The notes under the pieces were generated by a model, which worked only from the letters and a program-made list of their open reading frames with translations, searched no databases and was not told the origin of the DNA. A program made the translations under genes and the position numbers. From the NCBI GenBank assembly GCA_028829895.1, contig CM054179.1, forward strand, positions 39,302,617 through 39,366,616: 64,000 nucleotides of DNA, written 5' to 3'. Shown one piece after another: positions 35,853-45,500 of the stretch. The number at the start of each line of letters is the position of its first letter. Position 1 is the first letter of the stretch. This DNA comes from Sinotaia quadrata (lineage: Eukaryota; Mollusca; Gastropoda; Architaenioglossa; Viviparidae).

Positions 35853-37353
35853 CGCATGCATGCGGGAAGAAAGAGAGAGGAATAATGCAGCTGTTGTATG
35901 GTATGAGGTAAAGTTGTAAGTGAAAAAAATATTTCAAAAATCACATTACAATAAATTACATAAATCTGGCTATAAATTTACTTTGGGGTACCTATATTTG
36001 ATCATAACTGATGAAACACTTTATATAGAAAGAGATAAAAACATTACTTTAATTTTAAAATGCTTGTCATTTAACTCTTGCTGAAATCACTATCTTTATT
36101 CAAAATCACATTATCATTTTTAAAGTTAAATAGGCACAAGGTGTGAAACTCATTTGTAGTCTGTATAGAAAACAACTAAATGCAAAAGTAAAATTAGTTT
36201 CAGTATAAAGCAAAATGTGTAGAGTTATTCTGGCAGCACTTTGTTTACTGCCCAAGAGCATTGTATCCCTTCCTGTATTATTTTTGATCATACCCAAGTA
36301 ACATGGCCAGGTCTGCAGCTGTTCGCCATTCTCCAGGCATGATACTGAAATCTTGCCGCAGAATAATGACTAGCATTCTCAGAAGGTTGAATTCCCATAT
36401 TTCTCTACGAAGTTGTCGTCCTTCTGGTGTTCCTGCTGCAGCATTGTCAAGAATACCTTAAGAAAGAATGATGCAATAATGTATAAAACCTTTCATTACT
36501 TGCAAGAAACTAATAAATTTGTCTTATAATGGACATGAAAGAGCCTCTGAACAACTTTTCAACTTTATGATACAAAAATTGACAGCACTGTGTTCTGAAT
36601 ACACAAACTTTTGTGTGTACAAGCAGAATAAAACATTGGAAATTTATTACATTATATGAAACATGTTTCAAAATAATACAGAATAACTTCAAAGAATTGT
36701 ATGTATAAGTTATAAGATCATTTTTTAAAAAAAATAATAAACTTATTTTTTAAGTGGTTCCCAAAGTATAAATTATAATCCATTTAGGATGAGACAAATA
36801 ATATGTACAAAATAATGGTTTTGCTTGTAAGTAGTAACTATTTTGCAACAGATTCAATGACTTTGCTCTTGGCATTATATTTTACAACTAAACTGACTCT
36901 CTCTCTCTCCAGACATACAGGAAGAGATAGAAATATTGTCATTCCCACTGAATAAATGTTGTGGTCTGTTGAATGGTGAAGCAAATAAGCAACAACAGAA
37001 AACGACAAATATAAAAAAGAAGGGGGAAGTGGGCTGTTAAACACATTACAGACAATGTGACCATTTAATTTTAAACGTTTTAATTTTCTTTAACAAATTT
37101 ATTTTAAAAGATATGTATTAACAGTAATATATATTACTTCACTTTTTATTTACCTAATCATAAATGTTTCTAGAATAATTAAACACTAATATTTTAATAA
37201 AATAGAAGTAACAACACTACTAAAATTTTGACAACTGGTTATACCTCTTAACTTCAATAATACTGCCGGCATTCGACGTTCTCGAGTTTGTGATATTTCC
37301 TTTGCTATATCAAGAACTCTATGGTCCGATACACTGGGCCTGGGACTGGTCAT
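15544..37353 (-). CDS. IQCB1: IQ calmodulin-binding motif protein 1 (nephrocystin-5); whole gene span
   Basis: Fourteen minus-strand exons join in phase to 590 codons (human about 598). In order: 37245-37353, 36294-36456, 33269-33404, 31889-31976, 30715-30814, 29707-29802, 29258-29332, 26103-26211, 25112-25221, 24035-24177, 21473-21621, 18877-19005, 18388-18544 and 15544-15752. In vertebrates the protein sits at the ciliary transition zone and basal body and binds calmodulin and CEP290. The N-terminal half is helical and armadillo-like. IQ motifs are seen at about 297-314 (AASYIQAMWRGFATRQRL), 390-407 (AALKIQTLWRGHRER) and 419-432 (AAIKIQRAVRRW). The tail keeps the family block FSSRSLPVATKAK...QRPWWRQQ followed by an acidic end. 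Every intron has GT and AG ends. Orthology is firm from colinearity over the whole length. Confidence 0.95.
18388..18544 (-). CDS. IQCB1: IQCB1 exon 13
   Basis: It encodes TLRKTREEVEEIHKLANEML then SQHYSRIRHARKQQYEWENC, an amphipathic helical region matching human LHAQAQERLQHYFMGRALEE. The acceptor is aaatgcag and the donor gtgagt. Confidence 0.93.
18877..19005 (-). CDS. IQCB1: IQCB1 exon 12
   Basis: It encodes VRRWMERSDQKGEIPTHFKP then TGLTDERRIQLQEIISRRQQ. LTDERRIQL corresponds to human LTDARRVEL. The acceptor is gtttgcag and the donor gtaagt. Confidence 0.94.
19165..19560. repeat. Two tandem arrays in IQCB1 intron
   Basis: At 19225-19420 a ~70-bp unit with cagtcactacatgcctggca occurs 2-3 times. 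At 19430-19550 a ~26-bp unit ctggcattgttagtatacac occurs about 5 times. They lie directly beside the hAT element. Confidence 0.9.
19665..20397 (+). mobile_element. hAT transposon relic with C-terminal dimerisation domain
   Basis: The 733-bp element starts CAGGGTCTCC and ends GGAGACCCCTA, a hAT-type terminal inverted repeat. It is flanked by a perfect 8-bp target duplication CATTAGAA (19657-19664 and 20398-20405). Its only coding remnant, about 19914-20182, reads FASRYLSIFGTTYLCEQTFS then MKIREEQFENL, the hAT C-terminal dimerisation region as found in ZBED/GTF2IRD2-like transposases. The catalytic part is missing, so this is an internally deleted copy inside an IQCB1 intron. Confidence 0.92.
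19934..20182 (+). pseudogene. hAT transposase C-terminal fragment
   Basis: An open frame of 82 codons, MQANDLLRDKFKEGLVGFYQ then FASRYLSIFGTTYLCEQTFS. Without the DDE catalytic core it cannot be an active transposase. It is antisense to IQCB1. Confidence 0.85.
21025..21157 (-). pseudogene. Second hAT transposase C-terminal fragment
   Basis: Minus-strand reading MDGYLQPLLRISTTNFTPDV then NDLKN matches the extreme C-terminus of ZBED/GTF2IRD2-like hAT transposases (LRISTTNFTPDV block). Upstream stops show it is a remnant. It is opposite in orientation to the 19665 element and distinct from it; no terminal repeats were found. Confidence 0.75.
21215..21302. repeat. Possible dispersed-element fragment (SINE-like motif)
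   Basis: It contains tagtcgccttttacaac and, 40 bp on, aatccccatcgggtaag. I recall this pair as common in dispersed repeats of molluscs and other invertebrates. The family name is not certain. Confidence 0.4.
21334..21480 (-). repeat. ~46-bp tandem repeat built from the IQCB1 exon 11 donor junction
   Basis: On the minus strand the exon end CAGCGTGCT plus donor gtgagtactc is followed by three 45-47 bp copies, each preceded by ctcatttcag. One copy (21386-21381) reads tttcag, CGTGCT, gtgagt, a perfect 6-nt mimic of an exon with both splice sites. Confidence 0.9.
21473..21621 (-). CDS. IQCB1: IQCB1 exon 11, second IQ motif
   Basis: It encodes KSVAALKIQTLWRGHRERSQ and VHAAIKIQRA. It matches human SALIIQKHWRGYRERKNF and AAVTLQRA. 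Its 3' end and donor gtgagt are repeated in tandem in the following intron (21334-21480). Confidence 0.95.
21765..22018. repeat. ~45-bp degenerate tandem repeat, about 5 copies
   Basis: Units contain ggcagcctgaatatatta and atatctaggtttgatt. Confidence 0.85.
22058..22573. mobile_element. Tc1/mariner-pogo-like non-autonomous element A (516 bp)
   Basis: It starts CAGTGGTACCTTGCATAA and ends TTATGCAAGGTACCAGTG, an inverted repeat with one mismatch over 18 bp, flanked by TA on both sides. The interior (cataacgaac motifs) resembles Tigger-like elements. No transposase frame is intact. Confidence 0.88.
22576..23303. mobile_element. Tc1/mariner-pogo-like non-autonomous element B (728 bp)
   Basis: It starts CAGTGGAACCCAGCGATAAT and ends with the inverse, cgcattatggcgaggtttcactg, followed by TA. 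The inverted repeats match with a few changes. It lies immediately after element A, sharing the TA at 22574-22575. Confidence 0.87.
23595..24022. repeat. ~35-bp tandem repeat beside IQCB1 exon 10 donor
   Basis: About 10 copies of tgtaaatatcttaaaagtga plus aggatttacctcat. On the transcribed minus strand each unit has an acceptor-like tatttacag and a donor-like gaggtaaat. Confidence 0.93.
24035..24177 (-). CDS. IQCB1: IQCB1 exon 10, coiled-coil linker
   Basis: It encodes a charged helical segment LKKQMEEHERLATKVETELQ then WRLHNNRQSLMRKFKEKQLQ, predicted coiled coil between the IQ motifs. The donor gtatgc is followed within about 15 nt by a 34-35 bp tandem array. Confidence 0.93.
25112..25221 (-). 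CDS. IQCB1: IQCB1 exon 9, first IQ motif
   Basis: It encodes YDAASYIQAMWRGFATRQRL, an IQ calmodulin-binding motif matching human QAACLIQAYWKGFQTRKRL. The acceptor is gtttgcag and the donor gtgtct. Confidence 0.95.
25545..25815. repeat. Degenerate ~45-bp tandem repeat
   Basis: Repeated atcaaatgacacaaaagtgg and ataagtggtcttatatatta strings, in the intron between IQCB1 exons 8 and 9. Confidence 0.75.
26103..26211 (-). CDS. IQCB1: IQCB1 exon 8
   Basis: It encodes KGLRPLLKRWEGRGFERDLK then QLYVLLDSGSALKAQSQ, closely matching human KGLRRLLSKQETGTEFSQEL. The acceptor is tactgttag and the donor gtaagg. Confidence 0.94.
26212..29257 (-). other. Large IQCB1 intron 7 without recognised element
   Basis: Three kilobases of mostly unique AT-rich sequence. 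The part at about 27590-28800 is less repetitive and could be an old, unrecognised insertion. No terminal repeats or coding remnants were seen. Confidence 0.4.
29258..29332 (-). CDS. IQCB1: IQCB1 exon 7
   Basis: It encodes GATRCVLRFCDHHKPLVEIL then CTRY, aligned with human STATKLLLLMAESHQEILIL. The acceptor ttataaag lacks a strong pyrimidine tract but is the only one giving the right phase. The donor is gtaagg. Confidence 0.87.
29707..29802 (-). CDS. IQCB1: IQCB1 exon 6
   Basis: It encodes TVLSKVKEEDVLNIMDELIY then KLSVNNDVSIA, the counterpart of YSILDEVIFKLF in human. The acceptor is attttcag and the donor gtaagt. Confidence 0.92.
30715..30814 (-). CDS. IQCB1: IQCB1 exon 5
   Basis: It encodes VMKSPWLLQLLISDDSKTVN then MLMGMMEKVIRIDG, matching the VLQSDHFLHLLQAD...MMMLQNIL region in human. 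The acceptor is tttgcag and the donor gtgagt. Confidence 0.92.
31546..31683. repeat. ~86-bp direct repeat, 2 copies
   Basis: gctaagtgctcctgtgtttt and tgtgatagtgtaa occur twice, 86 bp apart, in the intron between IQCB1 exons 4 and 5. Confidence 0.9.
31889..31976 (-). CDS. IQCB1: IQCB1 exon 4
   Basis: It encodes ERINLFACLRDVLDTVYLLT then SAYYFICAE. The donor reads gtccat, weaker than the others, but it is the only one that keeps colinearity with the human protein into the next exon. A stop follows immediately if it is not used. Confidence 0.85.
32370..32940. repeat. ~60-65 bp tandem repeat, about 9 copies
   Basis: The unit contains ctggaacaaatatgtgattg, gcaaactgcataagtc and tttccactgcacagaaa. 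It lies in the intron between IQCB1 exons 3 and 4. Open frames on both strands are artefacts. Confidence 0.96.
33269..33404 (-). CDS. IQCB1: IQCB1 exon 3
   Basis: Two nearby AG acceptors exist. Only the upstream one (tgtacag) keeps the frame, giving QASCGVELVGKDRKDMEEEL and then SHAVENLYLLAKHIQQRC. Use of the second AG, 4 nt downstream, would meet an early stop. The donor is gttagtg. Confidence 0.9.
34140..34880. repeat. ~60-bp tandem repeat, about 12 copies with higher-order structure
   Basis: The unit contains ggacatgttagctttattat and cattatcataacaaagtcat. Alternating unit variants recur in the same order (for example 34206-34390 and 34390-34575), indicating a ~180-bp higher-order repeat. 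Confidence 0.93.
35145..35545. repeat. ~60-bp tandem repeat, about 7 copies
   Basis: The unit contains ctcctaattgatgcaatgtt and aaattccacaatgggctttc. Near-multiples of three give 120-codon repetitive frames that are not genes. Confidence 0.95.
35792..35850. repeat. (GT)n microsatellite
   Basis: About 28 consecutive gt units in the intron between IQCB1 exons 2 and 3. Confidence 0.98.
36294..36456 (-). CDS. IQCB1: IQCB1 exon 2
   Basis: It encodes GILDNAAAGTPEGRQLRREI and onward through LRQDFSIMPGEWRTAADL. This matches the DYSRIQGGWTTISQL region of human IQCB1. The acceptor is tttcttaag and the donor gtatga. Confidence 0.92.
37245..37353 (-). CDS. IQCB1: IQCB1 exon 1 (start codon)
   Basis: The start ATG is at 37353-37351, giving MTSPRPSVSDHRVLDIAKEI and then PAVLLKLRG, aligned with the human N-terminus MKPTGTDPRILSIAAEV. 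The donor is gtataacc. The open frame extends upstream but has no ATG there. Confidence 0.9.
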
Positions 37354-40300
37354 TTTAGACTTCAATTTCTTTAATAACAATCAGTGTTTTTCTACCTTTC
37401 GCTGGAGCGATTTATTTAATAAAATTTATATCTAGACATGAACAAGCTTGTTTAGTTTACATTAGTGCTGTCTTGGTATTAGAGTTATCTTAATTTTAAG
37501 AGTTAACTCCCTGTTCAATAATTTTTTTTTTTTTTAGATAGATAGGTGGTATCGAATAAAAATGTTGCCATTTCTCATTCTTCCTCACACGCGAAAGCCG
37601 GAAGCGTTCCCCACATTCAATCAAAAATCAAATCAATTCTTCCTCACATACATTCATTCAGATTATTTTTTATTTGCGGGTAGTACGACCATATTCTGAA
37701 AAACTTTCTTACTGGCAACACCTCAATCGGACAAGTAAATCCGTTTTCAAACTCAAAGTGAATTTGTTACTGCCTACCAGAGTAATTTTTTTAAAATACT
37801 ACTAAACAGCTAAAGGTAAATTATTTTCTTAGAGTTAAAAATGTCCTTGCGGGAATCTTTAATCCTATCCCTCCAATGTTATGGACTTTTCACTTTATCA
37901 TATCTTCATATATAGCAAAACTATTGAATAAAAAGAATATAACCTAATAAACAAATGGACAGTTAGACTTACAAATTTAATATAAAAACGGGGGGTTGTC
38001 TTTATTGTTTGTTTTAAAGTGACTCACTCGTTTCACGAGCTTATGTACCTTTTTTGGTGGAATAAACTTCTGTATACTATAAAAACACCAATAACGTTGA
38101 TCGTCTGGATACAGACCTCTAGATGCTTTATATGGACTAAATGGAGTGATAGGAACCCAGTAAATGGTCGCATTATAAAAATATATTTAAATTAATTGAT
38201 AAGTTGCATTGTTAAACAATGTACACTAAAAACAAACATAGATATCTGTGCAGTTTATATACAGATATAACAAAAGTTATTTTAAAGCAAGTGTGTTGTT
38301 TGTTTTTATCTAGTGTAATTGGCATATTTATTTTCAACCCACTTCCTTCATTATTCCTACGATCAGTAATTAACCAAGTCGATTGTTTTTCCACTGAATG
38401 GAGTGCTGTATTCTGAAGTCTCCACAGCCAATATAAGCAACAATGTGTGGGATTATAATCAGTTATGTGTTCTATGCATTTCATTATTTATATTGATTTT
38501 TATATAGGCCCTTTTGAAACTGCACAGGACTCTGAATAATGATAACTAAAAAATGCATTGATTACCGATATATGACACCTAATGAGAAATCTTGCCAAAC
38601 AATCCAAATTTAAGTGAAAAATGTCTTTTCATCAGCACATTCAATGATTAAACTTTTGAATAATTTTCTCAGGATATTTCTTATTTCTAACTGGATAAGG
38701 TGATTGAGAGTTACATATCTTAGATCACCATGTCTTTTGTATATTAGTATTTAAGTATAAATTATTTTAGGAGTGATGAAGATATAATGTTAATTTGATT
38801 TTATTCTAAGCCAGTAGTATGAGTAATTACTGAATTCCAAAAAGAAAAAAGGAGTAGAGGGTCACCTCAGTAATGATTTGTTATATTTGACATTGGTAAG
38901 TCAGTGTAATATTTTGCCCCTGAGAAAGATTAGTCATGCTGACGGAGGAAAAGGGCTTCTTGCAGATTTAGACTTCAATAATTTTTAGTCTGGCAAATCC
39001 ATTTAATTGAAACATAAAGGGCCATGTCATTTATACTTGTAGATAACCATGATAGTACATGTAGTTCTTGTTTATTTGTGAAAGAAATATATGTCACACT
39101 GTCTCAACCTGGTTATTTAGGATACATTAGTATAAAGGGCATAAAATTTACAGTTTAAACTGGCCTAAGGTTAATAAAATTAAACATTTAAGTAGGTAGT
39201 TATCACACGCACATACTCTTCTTAGTTCATGTGCTGGTGTCATTTTAGTGACTAGTGCCCTCATGAGAGCATTTGGTCATAAAAATCCTTTACAAATATT
39301 TAATAATATTTAATAGTTGCACTAGTAAACTGACATTAGACTACAAGATAATTGAGATAGGTCAAAAACAAATCAGATTAGAAACAAAAATCATGCTTAG
39401 GCTGTCATTGATGTGGAGGCCTGCAATAAAATTCTGCCCTAGTGAAACTTCATCCAATCAGACTTTCAGCAGGATGAGTGGTATCATTTTATTGCAGGAA
39501 TGGTCCAAGCACAGTGCAAATAGAGTTGGGACTATGTCGGATAAAAGAAGGGTATTGTTAGTAAAAGAAAAACAGTCATATTATTGGCATGAAATCCTCA
39601 AAAAAACTGGGGGACATCTATGAAAATAATTTCACTTTGATACATTATTGACATATAAGATTGAGAATATGTGACATTGTTTCTTCCCAAATAAATGTAT
39701 TAGTTATCACAGGTTATCAAACTTTATCACTAGCATTCAAAATTGAATTCCTCAGGACCTAAGATTAACAGTGATGTCATTAGCATACATTCCAAATACA
39801 CAGTAGAAAATACTTCACCTGTAATACATGCTGTTTTCATTTCATTTTTATTCTATGAAGCTTGCTGATTTAATAGGACCCCCCCAAAAAAAAATGTATG
39901 TCATTATTTTGGTTTACAATTAGAGCCACACATTTAGTGTGTGCCATTGCAGAAACACACTGAAGAATTACGAATATGCTCTTTGATAGATGAAGGAATT
40001 CTCAGACTAACTAGTTTCTGAATGGGTTAGTCATTTTCTTTATATATTTATAAATCTGGTGGGCTCGAATTACTTGTCATTTGATGGTCTCCTGAGTATG
40101 TATATCTAACTTACAAAGAACACACTTAAAATAAAATCTGGATGACTCATGTTTTTTATATATATATATCATTTTTTTAAAATTGTGATCCCTATTTAGA
40201 AATGATAAAAATATTTACACCCACATTCACACAACTTTATTTAAGAATTTGCATCACTATTCATATAATCTTATTGAAGATATATTTGTTATTTAATTTA

Positions 40301-40391
40301 TTTATATAAAAGATTTTAATATTAGAATCACATAAAAAACTTACATCCATATTTGAATAAACTAAAAACACCATGAAGATGCCATATTCAT
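37354..40391. other. Intergenic region between IQCB1 5' end and DNPEP 3' end
   Basis: It presumably contains the IQCB1 promoter and 5'UTR just above 37353. No TATA box or CpG island stands out. A 76-codon frame from an ATG at about 39393 (MLRLSLMWRPAIKFC...) has no recognised homology. No transposon ends were seen. Confidence 0.4.
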
Positions 40392-42452
40392 TTTATTCTT
40401 TTCTTATTAAAAACATGCACAAAATATTCAGTGAATTAAAATTTAAATAAAGCAACAAAATTTAAGTAAAACTAAAAGTTCACATTTTTAATTCCAATAT
40501 CAACTGCATCCCTCCCAGAAGCAAATAATTATCACTACATACATCCCAAGAAAGCAAATAATTATCACAACAATTAAATCATACAATCTTGCTATATTTT
40601 CATTAACATTAACCTCTTTACTGTTGTTAACACCCAACATCTTATTACCATTGTCTAATAGGTTAAACAAAATTCTGTAAACATTAAACAGTTTACAATT
40701 TAATCTCTATTATTATCAGCATAACAATGAATAATCAGACATGATTCAGAGCAACATAAGTATTTGTTACTATACAGTAAAATATCAATGTAAAAAGTAT
40801 GTATATGTACTTGCTGCAAAATAAATATCATTTACAAGTTAACATCTTATTTTGCAATTATTAATCACTTTAAATCTAGGCTTGCTAATGTTACAATTAT
40901 TACAAGTAATTATTCATTTAACTTATTAAAAGCACATAATGTATTGAAACAAAATAAATGCAAAGAAAAACAAACTTATTATTGAAGTGAAGATACATTT
41001 TTTGGTGCACAATCACTATAGACAAATTACACAGCTGTGATCTTTTGTTGGTGTATTTCAAACAACAATAAATAATGGATTTGCAAATTTACATGAGTTA
41101 AATCTCTTATTAAGTTATTAGGTCAAGTTTACCAGCAGCACACATTTAATATGGTTTCTTTTTTGTGTATGTGCTTTGCAATCCTCACACAAAATGAGTG
41201 TTGTAATTAATGGCACAATTTAGAATACTATTATCACAATATTCAGTATTGGGGAGGGGGGGGGGGGGGGTACAACCTTGAGAAAAATAGTGTTCATCAA
41301 TTAATTATCAATCACACTTACTAAGTGACACTCTACTTACTACAAGTGATTAGAACAGAAACAAAAAAGTTTCATTCTATATTACAAGAACATGTTTTGC
41401 AAGAACTACAGATTATCACTATGCTAAAGTTTTTCTTGGAGAGAGATATTTTACTTTCAAAAGCCAAATCATGACACATAATAGTCAATCTGTATACATA
41501 TAAAAATATATGATATTAATTCATTTATAAACTGTTATATATATAAAAACTACTAAAGATATTTGTCACCACTGAATGGTTTTTTTTTTTTTTTTAATAA
41601 AGATATATACTGTAAAAGCAGGTTTTATAATTATTGTTTGAAGTTTGGCTTTAATTACTTTACATTCAAATCTCTAGTCATAATTATCTTAATACCATTT
41701 TCAACAATGCAAGAGAGACTGTTAAAAAAAGGACAATGAATATACTTGGTAAAAGTGAGACTTGTGCGGGAATAAATGCTTTCTTAAAATATAAAACAAA
41801 TACAAAACACCTTTTGAGTTCCAACACTCTTTTGTTCACAACAGTGCAAAAAAAAAGATACACACAAAATAATTTTAATTAAATTTTTAAAAAACAACAA
41901 TCAAAATATATTTTCAAAGAAAACAAATATAACATTATTTTTATTTTTATCAAACCACCTAATAATATTTTGTATGTTTATTGCAGAATTGCACATCCAA
42001 TATATAAATCTTCCATGGAACTTTTGATCCTATAATTTCCAAGAATTTGCAAATTGCAAATTTTTGTTCACTTTAACTAGTATTATACTCTATTAATATT
42101 TAAAATCTTGTGGTTGTATAACAGACTGTTAGAGCTCAATTATTCTGCTTACCATTTTCAGAAGGTACAGAAACATGCACACTCATGGTGTTAAAATATC
42201 ATATTTATGTTGAATATTCTACATAATCAGCATATTAGAGAATGGGAAAAAGTGATCAGGCCAATGATATTCATTTTCTGTGTTCTTTACAAAATTACTG
42301 TAAATTCCAAAAATCTTGTGCTGATGTTTGATCATAAAATATTCTTCATGTGTTTATAATTTTCTATATTTAATTTTCACATATTCACTCCAAGTAATCT
42401 GATATGATTCCCACTCAGATGTCCAGCAGTCTCATAATTTCTTTTTGTAATG
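40392..42452 (-). other. Probable long 3'UTR of DNPEP
   Basis: About 2 kb of AT-rich sequence without a coding signal follows the stop codon. AATAAA occurs on the minus strand at 40397-40392. The extent is inferred; several other AT-rich signals could act earlier. Confidence 0.3.
41251..41271. repeat. Poly(G) tract
   Basis: An uninterrupted G run of 14 or more inside ggggaggggggg. Similar G runs occur at 10017-10027 and 48148-48160. Confidence 0.9.
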
Positions 42453-42500
42453 CTAGAACCTTACAGACTCCATGATACTTGGAAAAAATTGGAAAAATCC
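42453..42500 (-). CDS. DNPEP: DNPEP last coding exon
   Basis: It encodes [15 protein letters not shown] and stops at TAG (42455-42453), matching human GFFELFPSLSHNLLVD. The acceptor is ttctttcag. Confidence 0.93.
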   Translation of the reverse strand, partial: GFFQFFPSIMESVRF

Positions 42501-45500
42501 CTGAAAGAAAACATTAAAAAGCAAAATTAATAAAGTAAGATAATTATACTATACATAAATCTGTTTTTGAAAAAAGAAAGAATGAAGAATATCAAACAGG
42601 AATATTTCTTTGATTGCTGATACATTGAAAAATTGCTATAACTAATTTTAGTAAAAAATTAAGCCTTGCATTACGCACACAAAATAGACTTTGATTTACT
42701 AAACCTGTTTTAATGGATTTTATATTCATGGAACTTCTCTAAAACTGATCTAAATTTCTATGTTGCTGTCAATGTAAATGAATATTTTTTTGTTTGTGAC
42801 ATTTACTTAGATGCAATGCATTTCTTGTACTTGCTCACTTTCGTCTGATGTAGTTCAGGACAGTTTTCTAATTTTTTTATTATATTATATTATACAATAC
42901 AGCACTATTTTCTACTTTCCATACTGGCTTCAGAGGAATGTAATGGTAAATAACGTGTGTAAATGTGAGTGCTTCATTCATACCATAGTTAATTTTTCTC
43001 TTATTTTATTCATTTTACTTTTCTTTCTGCTTGTATGCTGTATGGTTGTAATTTTTCAATTTTAATGGATGCTCAAGAAGTGTGTAATTTAACAGACTGC
43101 TAATAACAGACAAACTTTAGAGGCTGAAAGTTCAAGGATTTACAGACAATTTACAGAAGCATCCTGAATGCATGTGTGTCACAGGGAAGAGGATGGAGCC
43201 AAAATTATATTTTATTTCACGATTTAAAACCCGTTAACAGATTAGGGGAAGTAACACGGTTTTGTTATTACGCACTACATGTTATGTGACTCCAGAATTG
43301 TTCACCTAAGTTAGATAGACAGACGTTGTTGACGTATGTTATCAGTTCATGCCTTAAATATATATATATATATATTGGAGAATTATGTATATTGAGTGAA
43401 TGTAGAATATTCGCGCATGAGTGATGACAAGTGTTTATGACTTAGAAAGTTGAAACGCAATAGAATTGCCAATAACCAGTGTGCCCAATGCAGATAAAAA
43501 GCGTGTATCAACGGATTATGTCACAAGACATAAAAAGTTTTGGAAGCTTTGAGGACTCTTAGTAAAACTATATAAGGGAAGAAGAGAGACTTGTATTCTC
43601 ATGCTGAAAAACATGGATTTATGTGAAGACATCTTACTTCATTTGTGTGGAATTTCGTATACAGAGATTTCATTAAGGAAAGTTGGGAATATCTCTTTCC
43701 ACCCGTTTTTTTCATCCGTCTACTGCCTAGTGTTGAAGCAACAAGGTAACTTGTTTCAATATTTTTTCTTGGAAAAGTGGGAAGTTCGACTTCAAGACAG
43801 CTTATGCACATGACATTGGTGTATGCAGTTGACAGAGAAGCCATTTTCGTCTCCCTGTCTGAGCTTATTTGAATCCATATTCCACGGTTGGAGGGACAGC
43901 ATCTCGGTATTCCACAGACACGAGAATTTCTGCATCCATAGACGCAACGACACATCTAGTAAAGCTAAATGTCGTTGGGTTTTTCCCGTTATCACGGTAA
44001 CCAAGAAAGCAGCAAGTTTACTGAAGAACAGAGAAAAGAAAGGCTAGAGAAAAGTTCTCAAGAAACTGAAATTGCAGTTTGTTCAGTGCGCAGATGAGAT
44101 TTTTCAAATGAATATGGCAGTAAAATGGTACAAATGCCATTTGAAATCAATGCACCATATAAAATTCACAAGTTTACAAAACAAGATGGCCAAAGTCAAC
44201 AACTCTTTCAACACTGATGAAGAATATAAATTATGAATTTTAGACTTTCGGTAACTGCAGCACACATATGCAATCTAATTATGCTGATAACTAAAATATC
44301 GTTTTAATAGATTTTTTTAAAAATACATTTTATGCATGTACAGTTGTTTTGGTAGAGCTTTATGTTTTCTGATTGATTGGTTATTTTATTTCTTAACATT
44401 TCACATATTTTCCTTATTTAAGTTAAGGTTGCTGCCTTTTATAAAAACAGTAATTTTGACTTCTATTTCTTTATAAAGCAGTGAGAGAATTAGGATGATA
44501 TGAATTTCCAGTTCTTTTATTTGTTTGAAATTCAGTTCTCTCTTGTAATATTTATTTAAAACTCAGTGCTCTCTTGTAATATTTATTTAAAACTCAATGC
44601 TCTCTTGTAATATTTATGGTGTAGACAATATAAAGGGACTGAAGTTCCCTTAACTAATCAGTAGTGGTTAAATACAACTACTGTCATTTTGGAAAAAAAG
44701 AAATTCCATTATTTTAACATTTCTGTGGTTGTGGTTATTTTTTTAGTTAGTTAGCTCTCTACTGTTGGATAAGCTTTATTTTTAGATATGTGTAATTTCA
44801 TGCTTTTTCTTTAACATTTCTTTATTTAAGTTAGTTGTTTTCTTATATTTTTAAAACTAAAAATTGGCCCTGCTCTATAAGTGCCATGATTTTCTTTATT
44901 CATTAAGATATATTCCCCTCTTGTATAATGTGCAAACAGTGAGAAAAAGATTAATGTTCTCTAATGTTTTGGTGGAACATAAACTATCCTTTACAGTTTC
45001 TGATCACTTCACAAAACTATGTTTCGAGATGGCAGTTTTGCTCACAAATTTATAAGTAGTCAGATAAAGACTAATGTTGTGGTTGAAACACAAAACTATG
45101 TTTCTAGATGGCAATTTTGTTTACAAATTTAAAAGTAGTCAGATAAAGACTAATGTTCTCTAATGCTGTGGTTGGAACAAACCTACCTTTTACAGTTACT
45201 TATCACTTCACAGATCTATGTATGGTGATGTTACCAAACAGCAGTTTTACTCACAAATTTTGAAGTGGTCAGACAAAGACAACAATTATCAAGAATTCTA
45301 TTGCTCCACAGTTGCATTTAAAATTTTTTAAAATAAATTTGGGGACATTTTATAATATAGCTTTGTATGCTATACAATGTGTTGTTTTTATAATGAGAAT
45401 GAAGTTGGGAGAAAAATTTTAAAATCTGTTGTGACTTTGCAAAAATACTGCCACAAAAAAAACTGTTGACATTTCCAAAAGTTGAAAGGTATTCACATTG

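Noticed and set aside
39273..39623. 116-codon plus-strand frame
   Set aside because: Starts at TTG, with a shorter ATG form; no recognisable family, splice context or conserved motif.
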